From Algoriphagus terrigena DSM 22685 (lineage in GTDB: Bacteria > Bacteroidota > Bacteroidia > Cytophagales > Cyclobacteriaceae), in contig NZ_AUBW01000007.1 in NCBI RefSeq assembly GCF_000429445.1, positions 181,594 to 245,593 of the forward strand: a stretch of 64,000 bases of DNA, written 5' to 3'. This document shows positions 17,495 through 27,486 of this stretch, piece after piece. Position 1 is the stretch's first letter. Each line of letters begins with the position of its first letter. A program made the position numbers and the translations under genes. A model generated the notes under the pieces. The model saw nothing but the letters and a program-made list of their open reading frames with translations, searched no databases and was not told where the DNA came from.

Positions 17495-19636
17495 TTAAAA
17501 CTCCTTCAAGATCGTAAGCTTCTTTTTTAGCTTGTCGATTTCCTCCTCTGCCTTTTGAATTTTGACATCAAACTGATCCTTGAGTTTATCAGCGGTTTTG
17601 GATGCTGCAAAGAACTCGAGGTTGTTTCTCCAGAGTGTAATGCTGTTTTCCAAATCAGAGATCTGCTTACGGATACCGTGCTCTTTCTTGTTCAGGGTCT
17701 TCACCGCATTGGGATCAGACTGAATTCGGTTGAGATTCAATCTAAACAAGAAATCCTCCCGGCCAGTACCACTAGGATCCAACTTCTCCAAATAGCTGTC
17801 TACCGCTTCTTTGAACTGAGCTTGAACTTCTTTGATATTCTTGCGCGGGACAAATCCCAGTTCGTTGAACTCAGACACCCAAGTAGTGAGTGCGTCTTCG
17901 CTCAGTTCGTCGCCCTTGGAAGCATCCAAGATCTGACCGATCAGCTCCTGCTTTTTCTTGAGGTTCTGATCAAATTCAGTATGTGCCTGCTTGTTGGAAT
18001 TTCTTCTGTTTTCGAAGAACCCATCGCAAGCAGCTTTAAACTTTCTGTAGAGCGAATCCCGGTTTTTCTCCGGAGTTGGACCTAGCTTTTTCCAGTCCTG
18101 CTGCAACTTCACCAGCTGGTTGGCGGTAGCTTGCCAGTCGGTATTTTCCTTCAGAGCCTCAGCCTGGGCGATGAGCTCTTCAGCTTTGCTTTGGTTGGTG
18201 GCACGGATCTCATCCAGCTCTTTGAAAAAGAGGTTCTTGTTGTGAAAGAAGTGCTTGAATGCCGCCCAAAACGCTTTGTTGATCTCTTTACCCGCTTCCT
18301 TCGGCACAGGTCCGATTTTCTCCCAGCTTTTCTGAATCTCCAAAATCTCTTTGGTTTTGGTATTCCAGTCCTTGATCCGGTCAGCTTTGAAATCCGCGAA
18401 TGGCGCCAACAAAGCGATCAGAGATTCCTTTTCGGTCTGATTGACCTTGTAGACTTCTTTTTGCCCGTCAAAAAACTCTTTTCTTCGGTCATAGACGGCA
18501 TCTGACGCAGCTTTGAAACGCTGCCATAGATTTTCCTGATCTTCTCTCGGGACGGGTCCTATGTGCTTGAATTCCTCGTGGAGTTCATTCAGGAGACGAA
18601 TAGCTTCCTTCAACTCTTTGACGTCCTTGAGCTGCTCAGCTTTTTCGCAAAGTTCTGTCTTACTTACCAGATTTTTCTTTCTGTCCAGCTCTTTCAGCTC
18701 AAAGTAAATGCTGCGGTTGTCGTAGAATCGGTCCATCAGGGCATTGAAACTTGCCCAGAGGTTTTTGTTTTGCGCGGTCGGTACCGGGCCAATGGTTTTC
18801 CATTCTTCCTGAATGGCTTTGATCGTACCCATGCTCAGGGTAGTCTCTTCGCCATCCACCAGGTCACGCAGTTTATTGAGCAGGTCGGTCTTTGCCGTCA
18901 GATTCTTCTCTTTCTGCTTCTCGGCTTCTTTTCTGATGGAGTTGATCTGATAGCGGAAGTCATTGAATACTTTGAAGAATTCGCGCTCTTCTTCGTGCTG
19001 ACGGTATTCAAAATCATCTTCGGCGCCGCCCTCCGCCTTGAATTTATTCAGTGCCTCCTCTTTGTCTTTGGATACCAATTCCTCAAAAGCAGCCTTGATC
19101 TCGTGGGCGACTTTGTCCAGTTTCAGGATTGGTGTGTGATTGATCTTATCCTTTAGAATTTTCAACAGTTGAATCTTAGACAGTCCAACCAGCTCGATAT
19201 GTTCGTCTGAGTGATCTTCTTCTTCTGTATCCTCGGCTTCATCCTTGTCTGCCGCTTCATTTGGCGCAACCTCCTGAGAGACTGACTCAGCGACTGGCTC
19301 TTCGGTTTCTTCAATCGCGCTCTCCGTTTCATCTTCCGCAACTTCTGTCACGGTTTCCGAGTCTTCAATCTCAGCAATTGGGGTTTCTTCCTCGGCTACT
19401 TCTGCCTCTAACTCGGATACTTCCTCTTCGACAGATTCTGGAGTGGCTGGCGCTTCCTCCTCAGTGCTTTCCGCTTCTGCAGCAGCAGTCTCCGGCTCCT
19501 CTATTTTTGAATCTTCGGCAACAGCTTCTACTTCAGGTTGCTCCGTTTGATCTACATTTTCGATACCCTTTACTTCCTCTTCGGAAGCTTGGGTCACCTT
19601 GTCTTTTCCAGACAATTCGTTACTTTTCTCAGTCAT
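17495..19636 (-). CDS. DUF349 repeat protein with acidic N-terminal tail
   Basis: A 713-residue cytoplasmic protein. Residues 1 to about 140 are a low-complexity, very acidic segment rich in Glu, Ala, Thr and Val. A charged helical region (HIELVGLSKIQLLKILKDKI) follows, then at least five DUF349 repeats, each with a W...IGPVP-type core: EEWKTIGPVP, FKHIGPVPRED, SWEKIGPVPKE, DWKKLGPTPEK and EFNELGFVPRK, followed by aromatic helices such as LWQRFKAASDAVYDRR. The C-terminus is a coiled coil ending EEEIDKLKKKLTILKEF. Proteins of this kind are widespread in Bacteroidota. No established function is known to me. It is a single-gene unit divergent from nothing obvious, ending upstream of tRNA-Thr. 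Confidence 0.88.
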   Translation of the reverse strand: MTEKSNELSGKDKVTQASEEEVKGIENVDQTEQPEVEAVAEDSKIEEPETAAAEAESTEEEAPATPESVEEEVSELEAEVAEEETPIAEIEDSETVTEVAEDETESAIEETEEPVAESVSQEVAPNEAADKDEAEDTEEEDHSDEHIELVGLSKIQLLKILKDKINHTPILKLDKVAHEIKAAFEELVSKDKEEALNKFKAEGGAEDDFEYRQHEEEREFFKVFNDFRYQINSIRKEAEKQKEKNLTAKTDLLNKLRDLVDGEETTLSMGTIKAIQEEWKTIGPVPTAQNKNLWASFNALMDRFYDNRSIYFELKELDRKKNLVSKTELCEKAEQLKDVKELKEAIRLLNELHEEFKHIGPVPREDQENLWQRFKAASDAVYDRRKEFFDGQKEVYKVNQTEKESLIALLAPFADFKADRIKDWNTKTKEILEIQKSWEKIGPVPKEAGKEINKAFWAAFKHFFHNKNLFFKELDEIRATNQSKAEELIAQAEALKENTDWQATANQLVKLQQDWKKLGPTPEKNRDSLYRKFKAACDGFFENRRNSNKQAHTEFDQNLKKKQELIGQILDASKGDELSEDALTTWVSEFNELGFVPRKNIKEVQAQFKEAVDSYLEKLDPSGTGREDFLFRLNLNRIQSDPNAVKTLNKKEHGIRKQISDLENSITLWRNNLEFFAASKTADKLKDQFDVKIQKAEEEIDKLKKKLTILKEF

Positions 19637-19684
19637 AAAAACGATACTATTTCAAGGCAATATGGGCAAAAGTAGGGATTTTGC

Positions 19685-20254
19685 CTAATTTAATCTTGGG
19701 TCGAGGGGATAATTTGCGATTACCTTAAACTCCCCTCCCATCATTTTTAAAAGCAAACGCCACAGCTCGTCGGGCGTATTTTGAAGCAAATTGGGGCCCA
19801 GTTTGTGATCACAAATGATCCAGGTATTTTCGGCCAATTCATCGGAGAGCTGGCCGGCAGCCCAGCCGCTGTAGCCAATAAAAAACCTTACGTTTTGAGC
19901 ATCCATCGTGCCGGTTTTTAAGCGTCCGACAAGACCCTCGAAGTCGCCGCCCCACCAGATTCCAGTGCCGATAGAGACGCTTCCCTCGAGGACTTTCTCA
20001 CCAAAATAGATAAAGTGAAGCGTATTCTGCTCCACTGGTCCGCCCACGAAAACTTCGCTCTCCAAAAAGGACAATTCCTCAACCAATTCACTCAAGAGAA
20101 GTATCGAAGGTTTGTTCAGTACCAATCCAAAACTGCCTTCGGAATTGTGCTCACAAAGAAGAACCACAGAACGAACAAAATTTTCGTCCTGCAAAAAGGG
20201 TTCAGATATCAACAGATTGCCCGCCTGAGGTACTTTTGAAGGATCATTCTTCAT
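19685..20254 (-). CDS. YqgE/AlgH family protein (UPF0301)
   Basis: A 189-residue protein of the YqgE/AlgH family. Diagnostic features are the N-terminal GNLLISEPFLQDENFVRSVV, then LLCEHNSEGSFGLVLNKP, the central VFVGGPVEQNTLHFIY, and RFFIGYSGWAAGQLSDELAENTW. The family fold is known but its role is unsettled; AlgH was first linked to alginate regulation in Pseudomonas and that does not transfer. The gene follows DUF349 with a 48-bp gap (upstream of it on the minus strand), so the two could be co-transcribed. It is divergent from pdxH. Confidence 0.92.
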   Translation of the reverse strand: MKNDPSKVPQAGNLLISEPFLQDENFVRSVVLLCEHNSEGSFGLVLNKPSILLLSELVEELSFLESEVFVGGPVEQNTLHFIYFGEKVLEGSVSIGTGIWWGGDFEGLVGRLKTGTMDAQNVRFFIGYSGWAAGQLSDELAENTWIICDHKLGPNLLQNTPDELWRLLLKMMGGEFKVIANYPLDPRLN

Positions 20255-20356
20255 ACACTTGTCTTTCCTTTATGGTGAAAAATATAGGCTTAAATTTTAA
20301 AAATCCAATGCCTGTGGTACTTTTATCAATGATTTTTCAATCAATCTAAATAAACA

Positions 20357-20992
20357 ATGAAGCTTTCTGAAATTCGTAAAGACTACACCTCCAAATCACT
20401 GGATATCAGTGATGTAAAAAAAGATCCTTTGCTTCAATTTCGGACTTGGCTAGATGAAGCAATCGATTCCGAAGTTCCGGAAGTCAATGCAATGTGTCTT
20501 TCGACCCTTGGCCTGGATGGCTTTCCAAATGGCCGAATTGTATTACTGAAAGAGCTGGATCTGGGGTTTGTCTTTTTCACCAACTACCAAAGTGAGAAAG
20601 GGCAGGAAATTGCCTCGAATCCTAAAGCTTCGCTTACCTTCTTCTGGCCAGAACTGGAGCGTCAGGTCAGAATAATGGGGACTTTGGAAAAGGTGAGCGG
20701 TGAAGAATCTGATACTTATTACCATTCGCGGCCGATGGGTTCACAGATCGGAGCCTGGGCTTCACCTCAAAGCAAACCGATCGCTGATCGAGAGGAGCTT
20801 GTAAGCAGGCAACAAGAGTTTGAGCAACGGTTTTCCTCCGAGCCTATCAGCAGACCGGCTCATTGGGGCGGTTACAGATTGATGCCAATGAAAATTGAGT
20901 TTTGGCAAGGACGTCCCAGCAGGCTGCACGATCGCATCTGCTACCAAAAAGACTCCGAAGAAGGCTGGAAAATCACGCGACTAGCTCCGTAA
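20357..20992 (+). CDS. pdxH: Pyridoxamine 5'-phosphate oxidase
   Basis: A 211-residue FMN enzyme oxidising pyridoxamine or pyridoxine 5'-phosphate to pyridoxal 5'-phosphate, the last step of the vitamin B6 salvage route. Family motifs are all present: GFPNGRIVLLKELD, FFTNYQSEKGQEI (FMN phosphate contacts), ASLTFFWPELERQVRI, and YYHSRPMGSQIGAWASPQS, with the C-terminal substrate/FMN region FWQGRPSRLHDR. Length is typical. It stops at the base immediately before the convergent bshB1 gene ends, so the two converge without spacer or a visible terminator hairpin. Confidence 0.96.
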   Translation: MKLSEIRKDYTSKSLDISDVKKDPLLQFRTWLDEAIDSEVPEVNAMCLSTLGLDGFPNGRIVLLKELDLGFVFFTNYQSEKGQEIASNPKASLTFFWPELERQVRIMGTLEKVSGEESDTYYHSRPMGSQIGAWASPQSKPIADREELVSRQQEFEQRFSSEPISRPAHWGGYRLMPMKIEFWQGRPSRLHDRICYQKDSEEGWKITRLAP

Positions 20993-21709
20993 TCACTTCA
21001 GATCAAACAGGTCATCTACGCCGATAAACCGTTCGACGGTAAATCCTTCTCCATACGTAGCCATGATCCGATGACCAAACTCTCTTGCTCTGGACTCTAT
21101 GAATGGCAAAAATTCCGGAGAGGATATGAAGCTTGCAGGCTCATCATTGGCAGGATCGTAAAATTGGGACTTGAAGGCCATGATACTGGCAACTTTGGTG
21201 TCCCAATACTGTGATATGTCAAAGATAAAATCGGGCTCAATGTAATTGTTTTGGATGTAATGGTAGACAAATTTTGGTCTCCACGGCTCTTGACTTACTC
21301 CATCCTGGAAAGTCTCTATCTTCCTCAACCCACTCATAAAGCAGGCGTTTGTTGCTAGTGCAGAGCCTTTTCCATGATCCGGATGGCGATCCGTGACAGC
21401 GTTAGCTAACACAATATCGGGTTGGTACTTCCGAATGATACGAATAAGCTCGTGTTGGTGAGTTTCGTCGTCTTTGAAGTAAATGTCTTTGAAGCCCATA
21501 TTTTCACGCGCGGAAAGCCCGAGGATTTTTGCTGCATCGTCAGACTCTTTCAGGCGGATCTCAGGTGTGCCTCTGGTACCCATCTCACCTTGAGTCAGAT
21601 CTACAATGCCGACTTTATGGCCTTTTGCCACATGAGCAGCAATCGTACCCGAGCAACCCAATTCAGCATCGTCGGGATGAGCGGCCAAAACCAATATATC
21701 TAGTTTCAT
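20993..21709 (-). CDS. bshB1: Bacillithiol biosynthesis deacetylase BshB1
   Basis: A 238-residue zinc-dependent GlcNAc-malate deacetylase of the LmbE/PIG-L family, which removes the acetyl group from N-acetylglucosaminyl malate during bacillithiol synthesis. The zinc motif AHPDDAELG is at residues 10-18 (H11, D14), and the third ligand lies in TDRHPDHGKGS (about H112). TQGEMGTRGTPE is the segment that marks BshB1 within the family. It is the last gene of a trxB, M23 peptidase, bshB1 run with gaps of 9 and 8 bp, so thioredoxin and low-molecular-weight thiol functions are co-transcribed. Confidence 0.93.
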   Translation of the reverse strand: MKLDILVLAAHPDDAELGCSGTIAAHVAKGHKVGIVDLTQGEMGTRGTPEIRLKESDDAAKILGLSARENMGFKDIYFKDDETHQHELIRIIRKYQPDIVLANAVTDRHPDHGKGSALATNACFMSGLRKIETFQDGVSQEPWRPKFVYHYIQNNYIEPDFIFDISQYWDTKVASIMAFKSQFYDPANDEPASFISSPEFLPFIESRAREFGHRIMATYGEGFTVERFIGVDDLFDLK

Positions 21710-21717
21710 CTTGTCTT

Positions 21718-22758
21718 CTATTTTACCCTGAGGTTTTGACCCACCCTGAGAATTGATCGAGTACTGATTCCATTCAGTCTGGTAAGTTGGCTGATTGGCA
21801 CTCCATATCTTCTCGCTATCGCACCCAAGTTTTCGCCTCTCTTTACGCGGTGATAGGTTGCGGCTCTGGCACTGGCGACGTGGGAAAAGAGGTCCTTCGT
21901 GATCAGCAGATCTTGGGTGGTCAGCTCTCCTTTGTCAAAGTCATAGACCTTCTCAGGGTCAAATGGTAAGCCTCTGTAGCGCATCTCATAGTGAAGGTGG
22001 GAACCTGTACTTCGACCGGTGCTTCCGCCCTTTCCGATGATATCCCCCGCTTTTATCTCATCTCCAACTTCGGCAATCTGTTTGGAAAGGTGGCCATACA
22101 AGGTTTCAATCCCATTTTTATGCCTTACCAAGACATAGTACCCCCATCCATAACGATCATAGGACCGCACGCGTACTATCCCATCAAAGGCCGAATAAAC
22201 CGGATCTCCTGTGTCTAAGTCCAAGTCGGTTCCATAATGGCTCCTGCCCCATCGCGGGCCAAATACAGACGTCTTTTTGGATTCATCAAGAGGCAGTTTC
22301 CAATCCATGCCATAGCGCTGGTCATAAAGTCTCAGTTGCAGACTGTCTTGGAAATTACGGATATCAAGATTGTAGATATCCACTTTTTTGCTGTCCCAGG
22401 TAGAGTAGTATTCAAATGCAGTCACCCAGATGCTGTCGATTTGAACTTGCTCGGAGACTTTCACGAGTTGATTGGTTGGTGCCCAGGACAGCCCGCCCTG
22501 CTCCTCGCTGACAATTGATCTGATTCTGGCGAGGTTGACGTCGTATTGAAAAATCAAGGAATCAGTCTGAAAAGTAAGCGCTTTCAAATAAGACTCCTGG
22601 TCAAATTGTCTCAGCTCGATATTTCTTCTCTCCTGAGTATTAGCTGGGTTAGTCGTACTGTTTCTCTTAATAATCTTGGGAAAAACCTGAGCATTGGCTT
22701 CCGTAAAACCAATGCTCAGCATTATTCCCAATATTACTTTCAGAATGAAATTCCTCAT
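21718..22758 (-). CDS. M23 metallopeptidase with C-terminal LysM domain
   Basis: A 346-residue exported peptidoglycan-active protein. The ATG at 22758 gives a signal peptide (MRNFILKVILGIMLSIGFTE, cleavage likely after ANA). The M23 domain follows: HYGTDLDL (zinc H and D), AFDGIVRVRSYDRYGWGYYV, then GSTGRSTGSHLHYEMRYRG with the HLH pair. A single LysM module occupies the last 45 residues (YHRVKRGENLGAIARRYGV, SQLTRLNG, LRVGQNLRVK). Such proteins cleave or regulate cross-link cleavage during growth. It lies between trxB and bshB1 in one operon, which is an odd functional mix. Confidence 0.92.
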   Translation of the reverse strand: MRNFILKVILGIMLSIGFTEANAQVFPKIIKRNSTTNPANTQERRNIELRQFDQESYLKALTFQTDSLIFQYDVNLARIRSIVSEEQGGLSWAPTNQLVKVSEQVQIDSIWVTAFEYYSTWDSKKVDIYNLDIRNFQDSLQLRLYDQRYGMDWKLPLDESKKTSVFGPRWGRSHYGTDLDLDTGDPVYSAFDGIVRVRSYDRYGWGYYVLVRHKNGIETLYGHLSKQIAEVGDEIKAGDIIGKGGSTGRSTGSHLHYEMRYRGLPFDPEKVYDFDKGELTTQDLLITKDLFSHVASARAATYHRVKRGENLGAIARRYGVPISQLTRLNGISTRSILRVGQNLRVK

Positions 22759-22767
22759 CAATTGGAT

Positions 22768-23712
22768 TTAATGATTCTCTTGTGCTGCCAGGAAGCGCTC
22801 CGCGTCCAATGCCGCCATACAGCCCGTTCCGGCCGCAGTGACTGCCTGTCTGTAAATGTTATCCTGAGCATCTCCGCAAGCAAAGACCCCTTCCACATTG
22901 GTTTTTGAAGTACCTGGAATCGTCTTGATGTAGCCGGAATGATCCATGTGGATAAAATCTTTAAAGATCTCCGTGTTTGGTTGATGTCCAATAGCAACAA
23001 AGAAGCCAGAAATTGCGATATCTCGCTTTTCTCCGGTTTTATTGTTAAGAATCCGGGCGCCGATGACCTCATCTTCTCCCAAGATTTCTTCGGTCTCAGA
23101 ATTCCAGAGAATCTCAATCTTTGGATTGTTCATGACACGTGACTGCATGATCTGCGAAGCCCTCATTTCCTCCCGTCTGACGATCATATATACTTTCGAA
23201 CAAATATTGGAAAGGTAGGTGGCTTCCTCACACGCGGTGTCTCCTGCTCCTACAATCGCGACTTCTTGCCCTTTGAAGAAAAAGCCGTCACAGACAGCAC
23301 ATGCCGAAACACCTTTACCATTCAGTTTGGTTTCACTTTCAATTCCGAGCCATTTTGCCGATGCTCCTGTGGAGATGATTGTAGTATCCGCGTGGATCGT
23401 CACCTGGCCATCTACCGTCACTACATGGGGACGGGAGGAAAAATCCACTTTGGTCACCATGCCGTACCGCACACTTGTGCCGAATCTTTCGGCTTGCTTC
23501 CTGAAATCCTCCATCATCTCAGGTCCCATGACTCCATCAGGGTACCCCGGATAATTTTCCACATCATTGGTGATCGTCAACTGACCTCCCGGCTGGCCTC
23601 CGGTGTACAATACGGGTGATAATCCAGCTCTTGAGGCGTAGATAGCGGCTGTGTAGCCAGCAGGGCCTGATCCGATGATCAATACTTGGACCCTTTCAAT
23701 TTCCTGATTCAT
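22768..23712 (-). CDS. trxB: Thioredoxin reductase
   Basis: A 314-residue NADPH-dependent flavoenzyme reducing thioredoxin. GSGPAG at 14-19 binds FAD, the redox pair is CAVC (C138, C141), GAGDTA at 155-160 starts the NADPH fold, and the C-terminus holds GVFACGDAQDNIYRQAVTAAG, which contacts FAD. Length is as expected. It is the first gene of the run trxB, M23, bshB1. No regulator box was identified in the roughly 270 bp upstream, which otherwise contains a small hairpin around GACCAC/GTGGTC and the rpoD terminator. Confidence 0.97.
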   Translation of the reverse strand: MNQEIERVQVLIIGSGPAGYTAAIYASRAGLSPVLYTGGQPGGQLTITNDVENYPGYPDGVMGPEMMEDFRKQAERFGTSVRYGMVTKVDFSSRPHVVTVDGQVTIHADTTIISTGASAKWLGIESETKLNGKGVSACAVCDGFFFKGQEVAIVGAGDTACEEATYLSNICSKVYMIVRREEMRASQIMQSRVMNNPKIEILWNSETEEILGEDEVIGARILNNKTGEKRDIAISGFFVAIGHQPNTEIFKDFIHMDHSGYIKTIPGTSKTNVEGVFACGDAQDNIYRQAVTAAGTGCMAALDAERFLAAQENH

Positions 23713-23950
23713 TAATAGCTTGTATTAAATCGGTTAAATTTTGTCATTTTTGGGTAGGCAACAAAACTCAGGGTAGTTAAAATTCCCTAAGCGAGGCCTT
23801 GTTACTTACTTTCAGAGATATAATTAGCTGTCTACGCTTTTCTGTCAGTAGATGAATCTTCTTTAGTAGCTTGGCTAGAAGACCACGACCGAAGTAGTGT
23901 GGTCACCAGCAGCGGGCCAATCGTATTTAATCTCTGATGAACGTAAAATA

Positions 23951-23972
23951 AAAAAGGGGCCTGAGCCCCTTT
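23951..23972 (-). terminator. Terminator of rpoD
   Basis: AAAGGGGC with its complement (8-bp stem, 4-nt loop) 8 bp past the rpoD stop, with a T6 run on the minus strand. Confidence 0.9.
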
Positions 23973-23979
23973 AGTTTTT

Positions 23980-24843
23980 TTATCCCAGGTAGGGTTTAAG
24001 CGTCTTGCTTCTGGAAGTGTGACGCAGCCTTCTGATAGCTTTTTCCTTGATCTGTCTTACCCGCTCACGGGTCAGATTGAACTTCTCACCGATTTCCTCT
24101 AGGGTCATCGCATGCTCACCGTTCAATCCAAAATAAAGGGTGATGACGTCAGCTTCTCTTTGGGTCAAAGTAGACAGCGCTCGCTGAACTTCTTTTCTCA
24201 AAGAGTCAGTCATCAGTCCATCATCCGGCTTCTCGTCGCCGTCATTTTCCAATACGTCCAAAAGGCTGTTTTCTTCCCCTTGTACAAACGGCGCATCCAT
24301 GGATACATGACGACCGGAAATCTTCATGGTATCAACGACCTCAGAAGCAGTCACTTCAAGCACTTCTGCTAATTCTTCAGGAGAAGGCTCGCGCTCAAAT
24401 TTTTGCTCCAGTTCGCTGAAGGTTTTGGAGATCTTGTTCAAAGAGCCTACTCTGTTCAATGGCAAGCGGACAATTCTCGACTGCTCGGCCAAGGCCTGCA
24501 GGATAGACTGTCTGATCCACCAAACTGCGTAGGAAATGAATTTGAAACCTCTGGTTTCGTCAAATCGCTGTGCGGCTTTGATCAAACCGAGGTTACCTTC
24601 ATTGATCAAATCTCCAAGAGAAAGACCTTGATTTTGGTATTGTTTGGCAACAGATACCACAAATCGGAGGTTTGCTTTGGTGAGTTTTTCGAGAGCAAGC
24701 TGATCGCCTTCACGAATTCTCTTTGCCAAAACCACTTCTTCATCAGCTGTCAACAGGTCTACTTTACCAATTTCCTGTAAGTACTTGTCCAGTGATTGGG
24801 ATTCTCTGTTGGTAATCTGTTTGCTAATTTTTAGCTGCCTCAT
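23980..24843 (-). CDS. rpoD: Primary RNA polymerase sigma factor, short form
   Basis: A 287-residue sigma-70 group protein. Region 1.2 ([20 protein letters not shown]), region 2 ([38 protein letters not shown]), region 3, and region 4 ([23 protein letters not shown]) are all present. Region 1.1 is absent, as is usual for the primary sigma of Bacteroidota, whose promoters have TTTG and TAnnTTTG boxes; boxes of this type appear at tRNA-Thr, lhgO and the mntR operon here. It lies downstream of pnp on the same strand with a 57-bp gap. Confidence 0.95.
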   Translation of the reverse strand: MRQLKISKQITNRESQSLDKYLQEIGKVDLLTADEEVVLAKRIREGDQLALEKLTKANLRFVVSVAKQYQNQGLSLGDLINEGNLGLIKAAQRFDETRGFKFISYAVWWIRQSILQALAEQSRIVRLPLNRVGSLNKISKTFSELEQKFEREPSPEELAEVLEVTASEVVDTMKISGRHVSMDAPFVQGEENSLLDVLENDGDEKPDDGLMTDSLRKEVQRALSTLTQREADVITLYFGLNGEHAMTLEEIGEKFNLTRERVRQIKEKAIRRLRHTSRSKTLKPYLG

Positions 24844-24900
24844 TCAGGATAGAATTTGAGAAATTAATTTTTTAATGCAATAAGATAGTCAAATGTTTGA

Positions 24901-27048
24901 TCAAGCTGGATCTTTGGCAGCAGGTTTTTCAGGCTTTGGCAAAAGAGCCTTTCTCGAAAGCTTGAATTTTCCGGTCTTTTTATCGACTTCGATCAATTTA
25001 ACACTGATCTCTTCTCCTGGCTCGAGCACACCTTCCATACTTTCCAGTCGCTCCCACTTGATCTCTGAGATATGAAGTAAACCATCTTTGCCTGGCATAA
25101 ATTCCACAAAAGCACCGAATGGCTGAATGTTTTTCACCTTGCCTGTGTACACTTCACCGATTTCAGGCTGAGCGACGATGGCTTTGATTCTCTTGATTGC
25201 AGCGTCCATGTTAGCCTGATTGGCTGAGAACACGTTGATCTTACCTTGATTTTCAACTTCTTCGATGATGATGGTAGCTCCGGTATCTTTTTGGATCTCC
25301 TGGATCACTTTTCCTCCTGGTCCGATCACGGCGCCGATCAGTTCTTTAGGAATCCACATCATGAATGAACGTGGAGTATGTGGCTTAAGGTCAGCTTTTG
25401 GCGCAGCCAAAGTCTTAGAAATTTCATTCAAAATGTGAAGACGACCGTCCTTGGCTTGGTACAACGCCTCTTTCAGCACAGAGTAATCCAATCCTTCTAC
25501 CTTGAGATCCATCTGACAAGCAGTGATTCCTTTTTCGGTTCCGGTCACTTTGAAGTCCATATCGCCCAAGTGGTCTTCGTCTCCGAGGATATCGGAAAGA
25601 ATTGCGTATCGGCCGGTCTTCGCATCGGAAATCATACCCATCGCGATACCTGTCACAGGTGCTTTGATCGGAATACCTGCATCCATCAACGCCAATGAGC
25701 CGGCACAAACAGTCGCCATCGAAGAAGAACCGTTGGATTCCAAGATGTCAGACACAATGCGGATGGTATATGGATTCTCTTCTACCGGAGGAAGTACTTT
25801 TTTCAAAGCTCTCATGGCAAGGTTGCCATGACCCACTTCTCTTCTTCCTGGGCCTCTGTTTGGCTTCACTTCGCCTGTAGAGAAACCTGGAAAATTGTAG
25901 TGCAAGTAGAACTTGTTGTATCCGGAAATCACCGCTCCGTCAATCATCTGCTCGTCCATCTTGGTACCGAGAGTACAAGTGGTGACAGATTGCGTTTCAC
26001 CTCTGGTAAACACAGCAGAGCCGTGAGCTGAAGGAAGGTAATCTACGACAGACCAAATCGGTCTGATCTCATTCAACTCCCTGCCGTCCAATCTTTTCTT
26101 GGTTTCAAGAGTCAGATTCCGAGCAGCTTCTTTGTGAATTTTGTGAAAATATGGGCCAATCAGGCTTGCCTCGAATCCATGGTCAAGACCAAGATTTGCC
26201 ACAAACTCATCCTTGATAGCTTTAATCAGGGCAGAACGCTCAGTTTTATTTGCGATTTGCTTGCTTACAGAAGCGAAAAGCTTGTCATACAACTCAGCCT
26301 TCATCTTGTCATAAAGTGCTGCGTCTGACTTCTCGTGACTGTAAGTTCTCTTCACTTCTTTACCTACCATGGCAGTCAGTTCGATCTGTGCCTGGCAATG
26401 TCTTTTGATTTCTTCGTGTGCAAACTGCATCGCCTCGAGCATTTCTTCCTCTGCGATTTCGTTTGCTTCGCCCTCTACCATCAGGATATAATCCAGTGAC
26501 CCTGCCACGATGAATTCCAACGTTGCTTTCTCCAAAGACTTAGGGCTTGGGTTGATGACGAGTTTACCATCAATCTTGGCAACTCTAACTTCCGAAATCG
26601 GTCCGTTGAAAGGGATATCAGAAACAGACAAGGCTGCTGAAGCTGCAAGACCTGCCAGACAATCCGGCAATACTTCGCTGTCGTAAGACATCAAGGTGAT
26701 CGCTACTTGGGTATCTGCGTGGTAATCATCCGGGAAAATTGGACGGATCGCACGATCGACGATTCTACTGATCAAGATTTCGTAATCGGACAATCTGCCT
26801 TCTCTTTTCAAAAATCCACCGGGGATTTTACCAGATGAAGCAAATTTTTCCTGATAGTCAACTGATAAAGGCAAAAAGTCTACTCCTTCCAAAGCGTCTT
26901 TTTTAGCAACGACAGTCGCTAATAGCATCGCTTTTCCCATCCGCACTACGACAGAACCGTCGGCCTGTTTGGCAAGTGCTCCGGTCTCGATAGTGATTTC
27001 TCTGCCATCCTGTAGTTGGATGGTCTTAGTGATCAAATTTGGTAACAT
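24901..27048 (-). CDS. pnp: Polyribonucleotide nucleotidyltransferase (PNPase)
   Basis: A 715-residue phosphorolytic 3'-5' exoribonuclease of RNA turnover. Two RNase PH domains flank an alpha-helical linker. The second includes [16 protein letters not shown] and the phosphate/metal site region [20 protein letters not shown]. The KH domain (about 555-615) contains the GPGGKVIQ loop, and the S1 domain follows ([20 protein letters not shown]). It lies between rpsO and rpoD on the minus strand, a conserved rpsO-pnp arrangement with a hairpin in the spacer. Confidence 0.97.
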   Translation of the reverse strand: MLPNLITKTIQLQDGREITIETGALAKQADGSVVVRMGKAMLLATVVAKKDALEGVDFLPLSVDYQEKFASSGKIPGGFLKREGRLSDYEILISRIVDRAIRPIFPDDYHADTQVAITLMSYDSEVLPDCLAGLAASAALSVSDIPFNGPISEVRVAKIDGKLVINPSPKSLEKATLEFIVAGSLDYILMVEGEANEIAEEEMLEAMQFAHEEIKRHCQAQIELTAMVGKEVKRTYSHEKSDAALYDKMKAELYDKLFASVSKQIANKTERSALIKAIKDEFVANLGLDHGFEASLIGPYFHKIHKEAARNLTLETKKRLDGRELNEIRPIWSVVDYLPSAHGSAVFTRGETQSVTTCTLGTKMDEQMIDGAVISGYNKFYLHYNFPGFSTGEVKPNRGPGRREVGHGNLAMRALKKVLPPVEENPYTIRIVSDILESNGSSSMATVCAGSLALMDAGIPIKAPVTGIAMGMISDAKTGRYAILSDILGDEDHLGDMDFKVTGTEKGITACQMDLKVEGLDYSVLKEALYQAKDGRLHILNEISKTLAAPKADLKPHTPRSFMMWIPKELIGAVIGPGGKVIQEIQKDTGATIIIEEVENQGKINVFSANQANMDAAIKRIKAIVAQPEIGEVYTGKVKNIQPFGAFVEFMPGKDGLLHISEIKWERLESMEGVLEPGEEISVKLIEVDKKTGKFKLSRKALLPKPEKPAAKDPA

Positions 27049-27111
27049 AAATTGTTGTTAGTATAATTTCTTCGGTCTGAAAAATCCAGGCATCTAGCTT
27101 AAAAAGAAAAA

Positions 27112-27142
27112 AGTAAGGTTCTCAATTCTAGAGAACCTTACT
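27112..27142 (-). terminator. Hairpin between rpsO and pnp
   Basis: AGTAAGGTTCTC with its exact complement (12-bp arms, 7-nt loop), 7 bp past the rpsO stop and followed by a T-rich run on the minus strand. It can terminate rpsO transcripts or, as in other rpsO-pnp operons, be a processing hairpin ahead of pnp. Confidence 0.82.
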
Positions 27143-27149
27143 AAAAGGA

Positions 27150-27425
27150 TTATTTTCTGATTCCGAGCTCAGCAATGATTGCTCTGTAGCGCTCGATTTC
27201 TTTTTTGTGGAGGTAGTCAAGTAGGCTTCTTCTCTTACCTACAAGCTTCAACAGACCCAATCTAGTGGAGTGATCCTTTTTGTTTGACTTCAAATGCGCA
27301 GTCAAATGCTGGATTCTGTGTGTGAAGAGGGCAATCTGTGATTCAGGAGATCCTGTATCAGTAGCAGATTTTAACCGTCCATGATTCTGAAATAACTCTT
27401 GTTTTTTCTCTGATGTTAAATACAT
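27150..27425 (-). CDS. rpsO: 30S ribosomal protein S15
   Basis: A 91-residue protein with the conserved S15 features: the N-terminal helix ([16 protein letters not shown]), [20 protein letters not shown], the [23 protein letters not shown] rRNA-binding core, and the C-terminal [14 protein letters not shown]15 nucleates the central domain of 16S rRNA. It precedes pnp, separated by a hairpin. Confidence 0.98.
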   Translation of the reverse strand: MYLTSEKKQELFQNHGRLKSATDTGSPESQIALFTHRIQHLTAHLKSNKKDHSTRLGLLKLVGKRRSLLDYLHKKEIERYRAIIAELGIRK

Positions 27426-27486
27426 GTTTAGCTAAATTTTGTAAAACAATCACAAAGGTAAGACTATTATTCCGGAAAGTAAAAGA

